In this document: one piece after another, positions 34,682 through 44,286 of the stretch
Position numbering within the stretch: the stretch's first letter is position 1
Layout of the letters: every line of letters begins with the position of its first letter
Source of the DNA: CAYLLT01 sp964548565
Lineage (GTDB): Bacteria; Planctomycetota; Phycisphaerae; UBA1845; PWPN01
Direction: 5' to 3'
Assembly (NCBI GenBank): GCA_964548565.1
Contig: CAZJTF010000002.1
Location: 1 to 64,000, forward strand
Length of the DNA: 64,000 nt
Notes under the pieces: model-generated
Told to the model about the DNA's origin: nothing
Database searches by the model: none
The model's input: only the letters and a program-made list of their open reading frames with translations
Made by a program: the position numbers and the translations under genes

Positions 34682-35905
34682 ATGCTGTGGGCAGCATTCT
34701 CCACGATAGCGGGCATGGTATCGGCGGTGGCCCTCGTTCAGTCCCGCCCTGCCCTGACGCCTGCAGTGGACCTCGCGCCGCGCTTCCAGGAACTCGGCCT
34801 CGCCCCCGGTCACCAGGGCGGGCGCGACACCTGCTCGCTCTTCGCCGTCGCCGCGGCCGCCAATTACGAGTGGGCCCGCGCGCAGCCGGACGCCGCTGAA
34901 CCCTGGTCCGCCGACTTTCTCGTCTGGGCCGCGCGCGAAACATGCTCCAAAGACCGCGAGCAGGCCATGTTCTACGAGGCGGTGGCCGGACTGAACGCCT
35001 TCGGTCTCTGTCCTGAACGCCTCATGCCGTACGCGCGTGCTGCCGCGAGCCAGACGCGACCGTCCGAGGAAGCGATCCGCGCCGCGGAACCGTTCCGCAA
35101 CCGTTGGAGAGTGCACTGGATTCGCCGGTGGGACGTCTCCAGCCAGGTCTCGCCCTCCCAGTTCAACGCCATCAGGCAGGCACTGGCGGAGGGCCACCCT
35201 GTCGCCTGCGGTCTCCGGTGGCCGGTTGGCGATCGGCTCCGCGCCTTGATCGATCCGCCCGCCCCGCGTGATGTCCGCGACGGCCACTGCGTGCTGCTCG
35301 TCGGCTATCGCGACGATACGTCAACGCCTGGCGGCGGCGTCCTGCGTTTCCGCAACAGCTACGGCCCGAAGTGGAACGGCAGCGGCCACGGCGAGATGTC
35401 CTATGCCTACCTGCGCGCCTACGCCAACGACGCCCTCTGGCTGGAGCTCACAGGCCCCCCCGGCGAGCTCCCCATCCAGCGGTTTGAGGCCGAGGACCTG
35501 CCGATCATCGAGCGCGACAAGTGCCAGGTCGCCCCGCAGGCCATGGACGCCTGGAACGCCCGCCTGTGGAGCGGCGGAAAACAGCTGTTTTGCACCGCGG
35601 ACCGTGACGGCTCCGTCACCATGGCGTTCGAGGTCGCGCACCCCGGGACCTGCCGCGTGCGTGTTCTTGGCACCGCAGCACCGGATTACGGCCGGATTCG
35701 GTTCTCACTCGACAGTCGGAACGTCGGTGAGGTGTTCGACCTGCACGCGGGCCGGGTGTGCCCCGCCGGCTCCCTCGAACTCGGCCACCACGAGCTGGCC
35801 GCCGGCCGCCACACCCTGAAGGTCTCCCTGGCCGGTACGAACCGGCTCTGGAGCGCCCGCGCCTTCGGCATTGACGCCGTGGATCTCCTGCCCGCGACAA
35901 AGTGA
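34682..35905 (+). CDS. exported papain-family (C1) cysteine protease with C-terminal beta-sandwich
   Basis: A 407-residue protein. After an N-terminal hydrophobic segment the C1 protease fold shows GHQGGRDTCSLFAVAAAANYEW (oxyanion Gln45, nucleophile Cys51), DGHCVLLVGYRDD (His) and RFRNSYGPKWNGSGHGEMSY (Asn). There is no inhibitory propeptide of normal length. Residues about 265-407 form a beta-sandwich (RFEAEDLPIIERDKCQ, FEVAHPGTCRVRVLGT, HHELAAGRHTLKVSL) resembling a carbohydrate-binding jelly roll. Start ATG at 34682 has GGAAAGG in front. Likely co-transcribed with the phosphoesterase. Confidence 0.85.
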   Translation: MLWAAFSTIAGMVSAVALVQSRPALTPAVDLAPRFQELGLAPGHQGGRDTCSLFAVAAAANYEWARAQPDAAEPWSADFLVWAARETCSKDREQAMFYEAVAGLNAFGLCPERLMPYARAAASQTRPSEEAIRAAEPFRNRWRVHWIRRWDVSSQVSPSQFNAIRQALAEGHPVACGLRWPVGDRLRALIDPPAPRDVRDGHCVLLVGYRDDTSTPGGGVLRFRNSYGPKWNGSGHGEMSYAYLRAYANDALWLELTGPPGELPIQRFEAEDLPIIERDKCQVAPQAMDAWNARLWSGGKQLFCTADRDGSVTMAFEVAHPGTCRVRVLGTAAPDYGRIRFSLDSRNVGEVFDLHAGRVCPAGSLELGHHELAAGRHTLKVSLAGTNRLWSARAFGIDAVDLLPATK

Positions 35906-35946
35906 CCGCTCCACCGCCGCCGCCCGCCGGACGCCTTGGAATTCCG

Positions 35947-35974
35947 TTGACATCCCCCATGGAAGTCGTAGTGT
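35947..35974 (+). promoter_or_regulatory. predicted promoter upstream of the PEP-CTERM gene
   Basis: Perfect TTGACA at 35947-35952, 16 bases, TAGTGT; the gap to the start codon at 36173 is about 190 bases. Confidence 0.4.
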
Positions 35975-36172
35975 GGAGGACGGACTCGCCTTGTTGAAGG
36001 CCCCATCCCTGTCTTCGCCCCTGTATGAGACTGGGACGTCCACAGGTCCATCCGCAGCTGGAAAGCGGTTGCCCGTCACGGACGGGGTCCGTGCGGGTTT
36101 GTACCGTACCGGCAGGAGCCGGCGCGGCAGGCTCTCGCAGGACCGACTGATCGGCACCAGGGGAATGACAGC

Positions 36173-36916
36173 ATGACGCCCGGATCTCTCCGCCGCACGC
36201 GCAGCCTTCTCACGCTTCTCTCCGCGACTGCAATGCCCGCAGCGGCCTGCGCCACTGCCCTCTACTACGACGGCTCGCTCGACAAGCACGGCGCCGCCGC
36301 CCTGGCCAACCTCGGGTTCACGTTCACCACCGTCACCACGGACGCGGAGTTTCAAAGCCAACTCGCGTCGGCAACCTGGCAGGTCGTTGTCATCGAACGC
36401 TACAACAACAGCATCAGCCCCGCTTCTGCGACCGCCCTCGGCAGTTACATCGCCGGCGGCGGGCGTGTCGTGTGCTCGTACTGGGCCGTGAGCGATCCCA
36501 CCGCATTGAGCCTCCGAGAGGCGTTCGGAGTGGCAGCCGCGTTCGACCAGGGCGCGTCCGTGGAGCCGGCGCACCCGTGGTTGCCCTCCAGCCCCGTGTT
36601 CACGACCCATCATGCGATGGGCGTCATTGTTCCCAGCCCGCCCTACAACTGGACTGACAACGGGGACCGTCTGCAGATCGCCGCGGGTGCAACCGCGCTC
36701 GCCGGCTACACCAGCATGCCAAACGCCGCGCAGGTTGCCATTATCCAGGCGAACGCCGGCCGAACCATCTTCAATGGATTCCTCTTTGACAATGTGGAGC
36801 CGGGTACCGCGACGCGCCTGCTGGAGAACGAGATCCGCGCCGTCGTGCCGGAACCGCTGTGCCTGGCGATGCTGATCGCCGCCGCGCCTCTCCTCGGCCG
36901 CTGGCATCGAAAGTGA
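36173..36916 (+). CDS. PEP-CTERM-like exported protein, ThuA/glutamine-amidotransferase-like fold
   Basis: A 247-residue exported protein: signal peptide (LLTLLSATAMPAAACA), a body with alternating strands and helices (ALYYDGSLDKHGAAALANLG, VVVIERYNNSISPASATALG, YIAGGGRVVCSYW), and a short PEP-CTERM-like tail (VVPEPLCLAMLIAAAPLLGRWHRK). The body pattern recalls the glutamine-amidotransferase-like domains used in surface proteins; a related stretch sits inside the large amidase next door (LLTNWLAGGGGLFVSGTD). No catalytic residues can be assigned. It converges on that amidase gene with a 34-base gap. Confidence 0.75.
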   Translation: MTPGSLRRTRSLLTLLSATAMPAAACATALYYDGSLDKHGAAALANLGFTFTTVTTDAEFQSQLASATWQVVVIERYNNSISPASATALGSYIAGGGRVVCSYWAVSDPTALSLREAFGVAAAFDQGASVEPAHPWLPSSPVFTTHHAMGVIVPSPPYNWTDNGDRLQIAAGATALAGYTSMPNAAQVAIIQANAGRTIFNGFLFDNVEPGTATRLLENEIRAVVPEPLCLAMLIAAAPLLGRWHRK

Positions 36917-36950
36917 TGCCCCCGCGCACCGGGAGGCTCGAAAACCGCCC

Positions 36951-39900
36951 TCAGTTCGTGCACTCCGGGCTTGCGGTCGTGTTCGCCCCGCTGAAGCAGT
37001 TCATGAAGAGCGCGAAATCGGTGTCATCCACGTCCGAGTCAGAATCGAGGTGAGCCCGCGCACACTTCGGGTTGTTTTGGTCCGCCACCCCCGAGAAGCA
37101 GAGCTGCAGGTAGCCGAAGTCCGCCTGGTCGACGTCCCCGTCCCCGTCGAAATCCGCCCGCGGCGGACACGCCTGCTCGACGCCGTCAATGTAGACCGTC
37201 AACGGGCCGGCCGCCTCAACCGGGCTCAGTGCCAGATGTTCGAGCACGCCCCGACCGGTGGGCGTCCAGAGCACGCCGTCGCCTGTGTACGCTTTCGCCG
37301 CCGGCGCGGGCAGGAACGTGATCGTCTGCCACGTTCCCGGCTGCGCGGTCACCAGCAGGCCCTGCGGAGCCCCGTCGACCACGCTGTCGGCACCCACCCA
37401 CTCGATCGTGCCCGTGGTCCCGCCGTCCGCGCCGATCGGCACGTCGACGTTCGTCTCGCGGACGCCGAGAGCCACGCGCAGCGAACCGCTGTCCAGCCGC
37501 AACCGCAGCCGGACCGGCCGATGCAGGTCGATCGCCGGATTCGCCACGCCTGGCGTATCCGCCGTCGTCAGCCGCAGCCAGCGCCCCGGCGCCGTATCCG
37601 CCCACTGCCACTGGACCTTGCAGACTTGGCTGCCGTCGTACGCCGCCACCTCGCTGGTCACGGCGGCGAGATTCGGAGATTCAAGCAGGTGCTGCTGCGT
37701 CGCTGTCGAGAACCGCGGCTCCCGAAACAACACCGCTGCACCGTCCGGCTGCCCCTCGAAGTCGGCGATCGGCGACACGATGCACCGCGCGCTCAGCAGG
37801 AAAGCCATAGCCCGGGCCATGATGTCGTTGCGCACCGCCGGCGAGCCGATCGTCTCGAACGGCAGCGCCAGCATGACCACGCGGTACCCGCCGGAGTCGT
37901 ACTGAATGCCTGCGCCCATCCCACCGCCGTAGCTCAGGATCTGCACCGCACCTGCACGCGGCGCGATCCGGTCCGGCGCGAAGGCGACATACGGCGCGCC
38001 CGCCTGCGTGCTGAAACTGAAGGCCGGTACATCCTGCATGATCCCCCCGGTGCCCGACACGGTGAATGTGGCCGCATCATCAGCGACCCAGTCGGCGCGA
38101 AGAATGTTCTCGTAGAACGTCCGCCCGGCGTTCAGGCTGTCGAGTTCGTAGCCGATGTCCGTGCCGCTCACGAACAGCCCCCCGCCGCCGGCCAGCCAGT
38201 TCGTCAGCAGCGACTGCTCCGTCGCATCGAATGTCCTGTCCGTTTCCGATTCGCGCCCGAGGATCCACACCACCGCCTGGTAGGCCCGCAACGGCACCTG
38301 CCCCGCGACGATCGCCTCGTTCGAGCACGAGTCGAAGCTGACACCCGCCGCGCCGACCGCCGACGCGTGCTGCACGATGTAATCGAACGAGTTCACCACC
38401 CGCGGGATCGTCCGCTCGATCGTGCCGGCCGGGATCAGGTCGAGAAGGTCCTGCTTGCGGTCCACACGGTCGTAGCCGTTCACGATCAGCACCTGCGCCG
38501 GCCCGCTCGACGGAACCCGCACCGCCAACGTCTCCGACGGCATGGACTCGCCGCCCGCGTTGCAGGCGGCCACCCGCAGGTAGGTCGTCTCGCCTGCCGG
38601 GATGTCGGTCAGGGTTGTACTCAGGTTGTTGCCGACGTCGACCCCCTGGCCAAAGCCGTAACCGTTGCTGGAGCGGTAGATCTTATAGCTGGTGGCGAAA
38701 TCTCCACTGGCCGGGCTCGACGGTCGCGACGGACCTGCCTGCCAGGACACGACGACGCCGGCTCCGGCCTGGTACCGCGCCTCCACCCGCTCCGGCGGGT
38801 CCGGCAGGAACACGGTGGGCACCTGCGTCCCCGGGAAGATCGTCGGATCCGACAGAAACTGCACGATCCCCTGCACCGTGGAGCGTGCGATCGCGTCCCG
38901 CACCTTCAGGTCGCGCATCAGCGCCGCGTCCTGCATGTTGTCGTGGAAGGCCACCTCGAGAAGCGCCGCGTCGAACTCGTTCGAGTTGTTGGCCGTGCTG
39001 ATCGCCCCGTATGCGAAGTTCTCCCGGAAGTAGGTGTTGGGCTCGCGCTCGCCCCACGGGTACTCGAACCGGTCGTCGATGGCCAGCATGTCCGCTTCGA
39101 GTTTCTCTCCGAGGATCCTCGCGTACTGAATCTGGTTCGTCGTCGCCCGGATGTCGTTGTACACGCCGACCACGCCGCGCCCGTCCGCCGCGTTCGAGTG
39201 AAACTCGATGTAGACGCGCCGCCACCGGTCGTTATTGACGTCCGTGCGATTCATCTCGCGTGCCCAGCGGGCCGCCGTCCCCACGTTGTCATCGGTGTCC
39301 GTGTCGGCGGAGTCCCAGATGCTCGACGGCAGCCCCTCCGCATTGATGCCCGCCTCGCTCTCGGCCCAATAGCGCTGGGCCTCTTCATCCCGCCCGTATC
39401 CGCTCACCGTGTTCAGGTTGCCGCCGCGCACGCTCCCCATGCCGTTGCCGAAGCGGATCGCGTCCGCCACGACCGTGCTGATCGTCGACGCCTGGTTGGA
39501 GATCTCGACGTAACCGCTCGTGCCGGCCTCGAAATGGAAATTCCCCAGCCAGATCCAGCCTTTGCCCACCACCTGGTGATCGATCCGCACCTCCGCCGTT
39601 CCGCCGCTGTGCCGGATGCGGTAGAGCTGCTTCACGCGGTCCGTGTTGTCGCGCGTCCAGCAGTAGACAGGGTAGAAGTCCGCCGCCGGGATGTTCGGCG
39701 TGTAGCGCGCCGTGGCCGTTTCGGTCAGGCTCGATGTCGTGTAACGATAGCGCACGCCGCTGCCGGTGACGCCGTTCTCGTAGTACTCGGGCGCGTCCGA
39801 ACTGTTGCTCCAGGCGCCCGTCCACGTCACGCCCGGATCGTCGTTGTCCAACACGATTTCCCGGTCCTGGTAGCCAACCGGTCGGAACGGCACGACCGTC

Positions 39901-40568
39901 GCGCCGGCGTTGTACAGGTAATGCACGAAGCAGTTGAGCTGGTCGATGTTCCCGTAATCCTCGACCATGCTGAAGAGGAGCGGCCGCTGCAGCACCCAGC
40001 CCGCGCTTCCCACCGTCCAGCCGTGCCCCCCGGTGCAGAAGACCACCACGCCGCTGAGCGCGCCGGCGGGCTGCCCGTCCGCGTTGGCCAGCGGGCCTCC
40101 GGGCGAGGCGAGTTCCGCTCCCGCAGCCTTCGGCCGAACGACATCCGGTACGGATCGGACCACCGGCGCCGGTGCCGACGGTTCCTGCACCAGCGAGCCC
40201 AGGCTCCGCAGCGTGCCGGCCGATCGGATCTGGACACCCAGGCCGCGGATCTGGCGGATGGACGCGATCCCCCCGCGGATCACTTCATCGATCCGTTCCG
40301 CACGGCTTTCGGGGAACGTCGGGACAACCGCACCCGCGGGGAGCGCCAGCACGACCCGCGCAACCGCCTCGGGATCCACCGCCAGCGACTCCAGCACCGT
40401 CCCCGCTGGCAGGAGTGGGTCCGCCCCACCGGATAGTCGCGCCACGGCGGCAGCGACTGCATCCGAAAGGGGGTTGCCGGACGCGTCCTGCTCTGCGGGC
40501 GACCGCGACACGACCAGGAGAACCATCGTCAGGAAATGAACGAACCGCAACGGGCGGGGATCACACAT
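36951..40568 (-). CDS. large exported N-acetylmuramoyl-L-alanine amidase (Amidase_3) with golvesin insert and dockerin tail
   Basis: A 1205-residue secreted protein. After the signal peptide (FLTMVLLVVSRSPA) and a linker comes an Amidase_3 zinc hydrolase: CTGGHGWTVG (first ligand), a Glu in AESEAGINAEG, IEFHSNAADG (His) and LLEVAFHDN (catalytic Glu). A golvesin-like domain (about 270-385: TARYTPNIPAADFYPVYCW, EVRIDHQVVGKGWIWLG) is inserted between the first and second ligands. Then follow a fibronectin type III domain (VEARYQAGAGVVVSWQAG), a glutamine-amidotransferase-like domain, the IGADGG/LEHLALSP module and two dockerin calcium loops (DFDGDGDVDQADF, DSDSDVDDTDF). GAGG precedes the ATG at 40568. 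It likely cuts peptidoglycan outside the cell. Confidence 0.9.
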   Translation of the reverse strand: MCDPRPLRFVHFLTMVLLVVSRSPAEQDASGNPLSDAVAAAVARLSGGADPLLPAGTVLESLAVDPEAVARVVLALPAGAVVPTFPESRAERIDEVIRGGIASIRQIRGLGVQIRSAGTLRSLGSLVQEPSAPAPVVRSVPDVVRPKAAGAELASPGGPLANADGQPAGALSGVVVFCTGGHGWTVGSAGWVLQRPLLFSMVEDYGNIDQLNCFVHYLYNAGATVVPFRPVGYQDREIVLDNDDPGVTWTGAWSNSSDAPEYYENGVTGSGVRYRYTTSSLTETATARYTPNIPAADFYPVYCWTRDNTDRVKQLYRIRHSGGTAEVRIDHQVVGKGWIWLGNFHFEAGTSGYVEISNQASTISTVVADAIRFGNGMGSVRGGNLNTVSGYGRDEEAQRYWAESEAGINAEGLPSSIWDSADTDTDDNVGTAARWAREMNRTDVNNDRWRRVYIEFHSNAADGRGVVGVYNDIRATTNQIQYARILGEKLEADMLAIDDRFEYPWGEREPNTYFRENFAYGAISTANNSNEFDAALLEVAFHDNMQDAALMRDLKVRDAIARSTVQGIVQFLSDPTIFPGTQVPTVFLPDPPERVEARYQAGAGVVVSWQAGPSRPSSPASGDFATSYKIYRSSNGYGFGQGVDVGNNLSTTLTDIPAGETTYLRVAACNAGGESMPSETLAVRVPSSGPAQVLIVNGYDRVDRKQDLLDLIPAGTIERTIPRVVNSFDYIVQHASAVGAAGVSFDSCSNEAIVAGQVPLRAYQAVVWILGRESETDRTFDATEQSLLTNWLAGGGGLFVSGTDIGYELDSLNAGRTFYENILRADWVADDAATFTVSGTGGIMQDVPAFSFSTQAGAPYVAFAPDRIAPRAGAVQILSYGGGMGAGIQYDSGGYRVVMLALPFETIGSPAVRNDIMARAMAFLLSARCIVSPIADFEGQPDGAAVLFREPRFSTATQQHLLESPNLAAVTSEVAAYDGSQVCKVQWQWADTAPGRWLRLTTADTPGVANPAIDLHRPVRLRLRLDSGSLRVALGVRETNVDVPIGADGGTTGTIEWVGADSVVDGAPQGLLVTAQPGTWQTITFLPAPAAKAYTGDGVLWTPTGRGVLEHLALSPVEAAGPLTVYIDGVEQACPPRADFDGDGDVDQADFGYLQLCFSGVADQNNPKCARAHLDSDSDVDDTDFALFMNCFSGANTTASPECTN

Positions 40569-41344
40569 GGCAGCCTCTTTGCCGTACTCCGGGTGTTCCT
40601 CACAAATCGGCATTGTATCACGTTGGCCTGGATCTCACGCATGGACCTGCCCGCCTGGCCCGCCTGGCGTGACGGTTCCACCCTGCGGTCCTGGGAGTCG
40701 CTGCGTTCTCGTGCCTGCTTTCTTTCCGCCCGAACGGCGTTTTTTGAAGCGCCACCGGGGATGCTCCGCTGACGCGCCCACCCCCCGGAGCGCGCCCGGC
40801 GCTCTTCGAGCCGCTGGAGGGTCTGGACGTGGCGGAATGCGTTCACGGCATCAGTGCGATCAGCGTCGGCCCTCCCCGGTCCACCTCCACCCCGCGCACT
40901 TGTCGGCGGCGCTCCCGCCTGCCCGCGGAGGCTCGGAGCCGCGCGCAGAAAATGACAGGACGAACCCAACGACGCCGCCCGGACACGACGTGAGACCAGG
41001 CGACGCGCCGGCGCAGAGCGAAGCCAACGATGGGCGGCCGCCCAGGGAGCTGCCGTGATTGCCGGCGGCACGAAGGTCATGCAGACACGGGCGGTTCTCT
41101 CCGTAGGCTCATGTTACCGCGCGGCAGGCGGAGCCCGCCCGGAATACACCCTGTCCGCCACCTGATACGCGATCGAACAGCCCTTCCCCCCTTACAGTGG
41201 TTTTTTAATTGCGACTGCAGGCCACGCGGAGTAGAATACCGTTGCCTTTGTCCCACTCCCGGCCGATGAACGGGCCCGGCCGGGAACGTGCTGATCGGGC
41301 AATCAGCTCATCCGTCGTTCGGACGGTATCTTGGGGGGAGCGCG
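40569..41344. other. 776-base divergent intergenic region
   Basis: No supported gene. It contains the promoter at 41209-41237 and a leader hairpin (TCCCGGCC/GGCCGGGA, 41257-41285) for the rightward gene. The region 40640-41100 is GC-rich without recognisable structure. Confidence 0.5.
41209..41237 (+). promoter_or_regulatory. predicted promoter of the dockerin gene
   Basis: TTGCGA, 17 bases, TAGAAT; start near 41244. An 8-bp hairpin lies in the leader before the start codon at 41345. Confidence 0.5.
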
Positions 41345-42721
41345 ATGAGAAGCCGGGTTATCCTTGCATTCACGGCCGCGACGTGGACGTGCCTGGCGGC
41401 GGGCGGAAGTGCCGTCGCGGACTACACCTTTACCAACATCGCTGACGAGTCGGGAGCCTTTTTCGACTTCTTTGCCCCGTCGATCAACGACGCGGGCCAG
41501 GTGGCATTCGCCGCGTCACTCGACGAGGGGCAGGTCACCGGCGTGTATCGCAGCGATGGCGGCTCGCTCACCACCATCGCCGAGTCAGGGACCGTCTTTC
41601 AGCGGGGATTCGACCTGCAGACGCCGGGCATCGATGCCGACGGCCGGGTCGCTTTCGTCGCGGATCGCCGCGGAGAGGCTGGAGGAGGCAAGGGAATCTT
41701 CATCGGCGACGGCAACAGCATCACGATTTTCGCCCTGACGCCGACGACGACGTCTCCACAGCCCGGGGACTTCGCCGGTTTCCTGCCGCCGAGGATGAAC
41801 TCCGCAGGAGCGCTGGCGTTCATCGCCCCGTTCGTCGGCACCCCGGAGGAAGGCATTCGCGGCGGCGTCTTCCTGGGGACGGGCCTCATCGTCGACGACC
41901 GCGGGCCGTTCCAGTCCTTCGGCGATGCGTTCTTCGGAAGGGGTCTCGACATCAACAACCAGAACGTTGTGGTATTCAAGGCCGTGCTCGATGACAACAA
42001 TTCGGGCATTTACGTCCACGGGCCCGGGGGGTTGAGCACGGTAGCCGACACGCTGAGCGGGTTTGCAGGATTCAACTTCTCGGTCCCGGCGATCAACGAC
42101 GCCGGCAAGATCGTCTTCTGGGCTGAACCGGCGCCCTTCGTGGGTGCCATCTACACGGCTTCGGCCGGCGGAGGGGAACCGGAAGTGTTCGTGGACGGCA
42201 GCGGCCCCTATGGAGATTTCGGCAGAGCGTCGTCGATCAACGCGTCGGGCACGATCGTTTTCACTGCGGGTCTGGACCCGGCTCCTACGGGCAACGGTAT
42301 TTTCACCGGTCCCGACGCGGCAGGCGACAAGGTGATCTTCGCCGGCGATCCACTGTTCGGATCGGTTTTCGGCACGGCGTTTATCTCGAACGCCTGCATC
42401 AACGACGCCGGCCAGATCGCCTTTCGGTACGAGCTGGCCAACGGGCGCCGGGGAATCGCGGTGGCCACGCCGATCCCGGTGTGCGCGTGGGCGGATTTCA
42501 ACGGCAGCGGCAGCGTCGACGGCGACGACCTGGCACTGCTGGCAGCCTGCAGGACGGGGCCGGCGGTCCCCTACGACGCCGGGAACCTGCCGGGCGCCTG
42601 CAGCCTGGTGCCGGACCAGGGGGGCGTCATTGCCGCCGACGCGGACCGCGACGGGGACGTCGATCAGGATGACTTCGGCGCGTTCCAGCGCTGCTACCGG
42701 CGCCAGGCTTCAACTCCCTGA
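41345..42721 (+). CDS. exported repeat protein with dockerin tail
   Basis: A 458-residue secreted protein: signal peptide (FTAATWTCLAAGGSAVA), then about seven repeats of around 50 residues, each with a core like SINDAGQVAFAA followed by GIYRSDGG (for example MNSAGALAFIA, INNQNVVVFKA, INDAGKIVFWA, INASGTIVFTA, INDAGQIAFRY), a propeller-type repeat known from planctomycete choice-of-anchor proteins. The C-terminus has two calcium loops (DFNGSGSVDGDDL, DADRDGDVDQDDF), a dockerin-like pair. No enzyme motif. GGGGGAG stands before the ATG at 41345. Confidence 0.85.
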   Translation: MRSRVILAFTAATWTCLAAGGSAVADYTFTNIADESGAFFDFFAPSINDAGQVAFAASLDEGQVTGVYRSDGGSLTTIAESGTVFQRGFDLQTPGIDADGRVAFVADRRGEAGGGKGIFIGDGNSITIFALTPTTTSPQPGDFAGFLPPRMNSAGALAFIAPFVGTPEEGIRGGVFLGTGLIVDDRGPFQSFGDAFFGRGLDINNQNVVVFKAVLDDNNSGIYVHGPGGLSTVADTLSGFAGFNFSVPAINDAGKIVFWAEPAPFVGAIYTASAGGGEPEVFVDGSGPYGDFGRASSINASGTIVFTAGLDPAPTGNGIFTGPDAAGDKVIFAGDPLFGSVFGTAFISNACINDAGQIAFRYELANGRRGIAVATPIPVCAWADFNGSGSVDGDDLALLAACRTGPAVPYDAGNLPGACSLVPDQGGVIAADADRDGDVDQDDFGAFQRCYRRQASTP

Positions 42722-42969
42722 TCCGGACGTGCACGCGGCGGTTTGCCCATGACTGGCCATCGCGATCGCGACGCGCAGGCTGTGGCGAGACCGTGGCGCA
42801 AGAAGGTAGAGTATGCGGTCAGGCAGATCCGGACCGAGTCCGCATGCGCGGGGAGGTTCAAAGGCAAGTAGAATGCCCCCTGTTTTGGTCCTGCCGTCTT
42901 TCGTCCCCTTGAAGGTGGCAAAAGGGGCGCAGAGTCGAATGTACGGTGGTCTGTATTGGAGGCGCTCAC

Positions 42970-43263
42970 ATGGCAACGCAGTTACGCCCATCGACGATGG
43001 TTTTGCGCGATGTCATGTCAGCGTTATTCCTTGCGTTTGGGTGGTTCTGGTTAGCCCACAGCTTCACGGCCACCCATAACGCGTGGTGGAACTCCCTCTG
43101 GCTCATTGCGTATTTCGGATTATCGCTTTTCGGCGCGTGCGCGGATCTGGTCATCTCCCGTGGCTTGCCGCTACATCAGAGGGCAGTGCCGGCGTTCTTC
43201 GCGGCAGTTGCATTCCTGTCGGGGATTGTCGTGCCGATCGTGGCCACCGGGCGGGCGTGGTAA
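42970..43263 (+). CDS. small membrane protein, first gene of the zinc-ribbon array
   Basis: A 97-residue protein with three predicted membrane helices (MSALFLAFGWFWLAHSF, SLWLIAYFGLSLFGACADL, AVPAFFAAVAFLSGIVVPIVA). It lacks the zinc ribbon found in the following genes. GGAGG lies seven bases before the ATG. It is four bases from the next gene, so the two are co-transcribed. Function unknown. Confidence 0.75.
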   Translation: MATQLRPSTMVLRDVMSALFLAFGWFWLAHSFTATHNAWWNSLWLIAYFGLSLFGACADLVISRGLPLHQRAVPAFFAAVAFLSGIVVPIVATGRAW

Positions 43264-43267
43264 GCCG

Positions 43268-43735
43268 ATGAGCTGGCAGGCGAAGAACAACCTGCTTGTG
43301 GTCTCTCAGGCGACCACCGGCCTGATGGTGGTGGTCTCCTATCTGGGATTGTGCACGCCGGGCGGAAATGAGCTTGCGCTGTTCGCGCTGTTCGCCGGCT
43401 CGTCGCTGTCTCTCTACTTCCTGTGTGCAGGCGAACGCGGCCTGTTTGAACAGATCGTGTGGCTGGGCGCCGCCGTGAACACCGCTCTCGCGGCCTACTG
43501 GTTCGTACGAGCGCTGCGACCAAGCCTCCCGGGAGGGTACGTTGACATGGTGGGCGTCGTGGGAAGCATCCCGCTGGTAATCCTGCAGAGCGGCGCCGTG
43601 ATGGGCGTGCTGGTCAAGTCTTCGCTCCTGCGAACCGCGGGGTCGGCGGTGACCCCACCGCACTGCCGGACGTGTGGATACAACCTGACCGGCAACATCT
43701 CCGGCGTGTGTCCGGAGTGCGGGGAGCGGATATGA
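43268..43735 (+). CDS. membrane protein with C-terminal CPECG zinc ribbon
   Basis: A 155-residue protein with about four membrane helices (residues 10-120) and a C-terminal zinc ribbon: CRTCGYNLTGNISGVCPECG. This ribbon is frequent in planctomycete membrane proteins; its partner is unknown. The ATG overlaps the array layout (gene gap of four bases before, and its stop overlaps the next start in an ATGA). Longer readings from 43106 would overlap the previous gene. Confidence 0.8.
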   Translation: MSWQAKNNLLVVSQATTGLMVVVSYLGLCTPGGNELALFALFAGSSLSLYFLCAGERGLFEQIVWLGAAVNTALAAYWFVRALRPSLPGGYVDMVGVVGSIPLVILQSGAVMGVLVKSSLLRTAGSAVTPPHCRTCGYNLTGNISGVCPECGERI

Positions 43736-44286
43736 CGGCGACGAAGCGCACCAGAGTGCGGAGGTGGGTTGCCGTGGTCGTGATCGTCGCGATCACGGCG
43801 GTCGCGCAGATCCACTTTCGTCGTCGCCCAATGCTGCTGTGGGCGTCAGGGTATGATCGTCGTCACTGCCTGGAGCCGCTCCGGCAGATCCCCCCGACCA
43901 ACTGGGATGATGCCGACGCGGACCCCCGGTTGTTCCGGGAGCAATTCACGCTCAACTGGGACGGGGCGAGGTTGTACATCGATGGGAATGCCGGCCTGAC
44001 CTCCTCGTCTTATGCCCCTTCACGTGCCCTGGTTGCGGCCGCCCTTCCGGAGGGCATTGGTTTCGCATGGGGGAGCCGCGGCAGCTACTACGAGGAGATG
44101 CAGGGGCCGATTGTGATGCCATACTGGCTACCTGCGGCGATGCTGCTGTCGATGTGCGCCGCAGCTGCGCTCCTGCCTCGTTATCGCGCTATGCGACGGC
44201 ACGCCGGCGGTCGTTGCTGTGCATGCGGGTACTACCTGAAGGCGAACGTCTCCGGCATGTGTCCGGAGTGCGGGGAGCGAATATGA
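43732..44286 (+). CDS. membrane protein with C-terminal CPECG zinc ribbon
   Basis: A 184-residue protein: basic start, one N-terminal helix (WVAVVVIVAITAVAQIHF), a soluble region of about 90 residues, a second helix (WLPAAMLLSMCAAAALLP) and the ribbon CCACGYYLKANVSGMCPECG. The start codon overlaps the previous stop in ATGA, which points to translational coupling. Function unknown. Confidence 0.8.
   Translation: MTATKRTRVRRWVAVVVIVAITAVAQIHFRRRPMLLWASGYDRRHCLEPLRQIPPTNWDDADADPRLFREQFTLNWDGARLYIDGNAGLTSSSYAPSRALVAAALPEGIGFAWGSRGSYYEEMQGPIVMPYWLPAAMLLSMCAAAALLPRYRAMRRHAGGRCCACGYYLKANVSGMCPECGERI

Noticed and set aside
37050..40436. A 1128-codon open frame on the + strand opposite the large amidase gene
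   Set aside because: It is the reverse-strand shadow of a GC-rich gene: arginine-, alanine- and histidine-rich with no domain, signal peptide or ribosome-binding site, while the minus strand has a coherent multi-domain protein.
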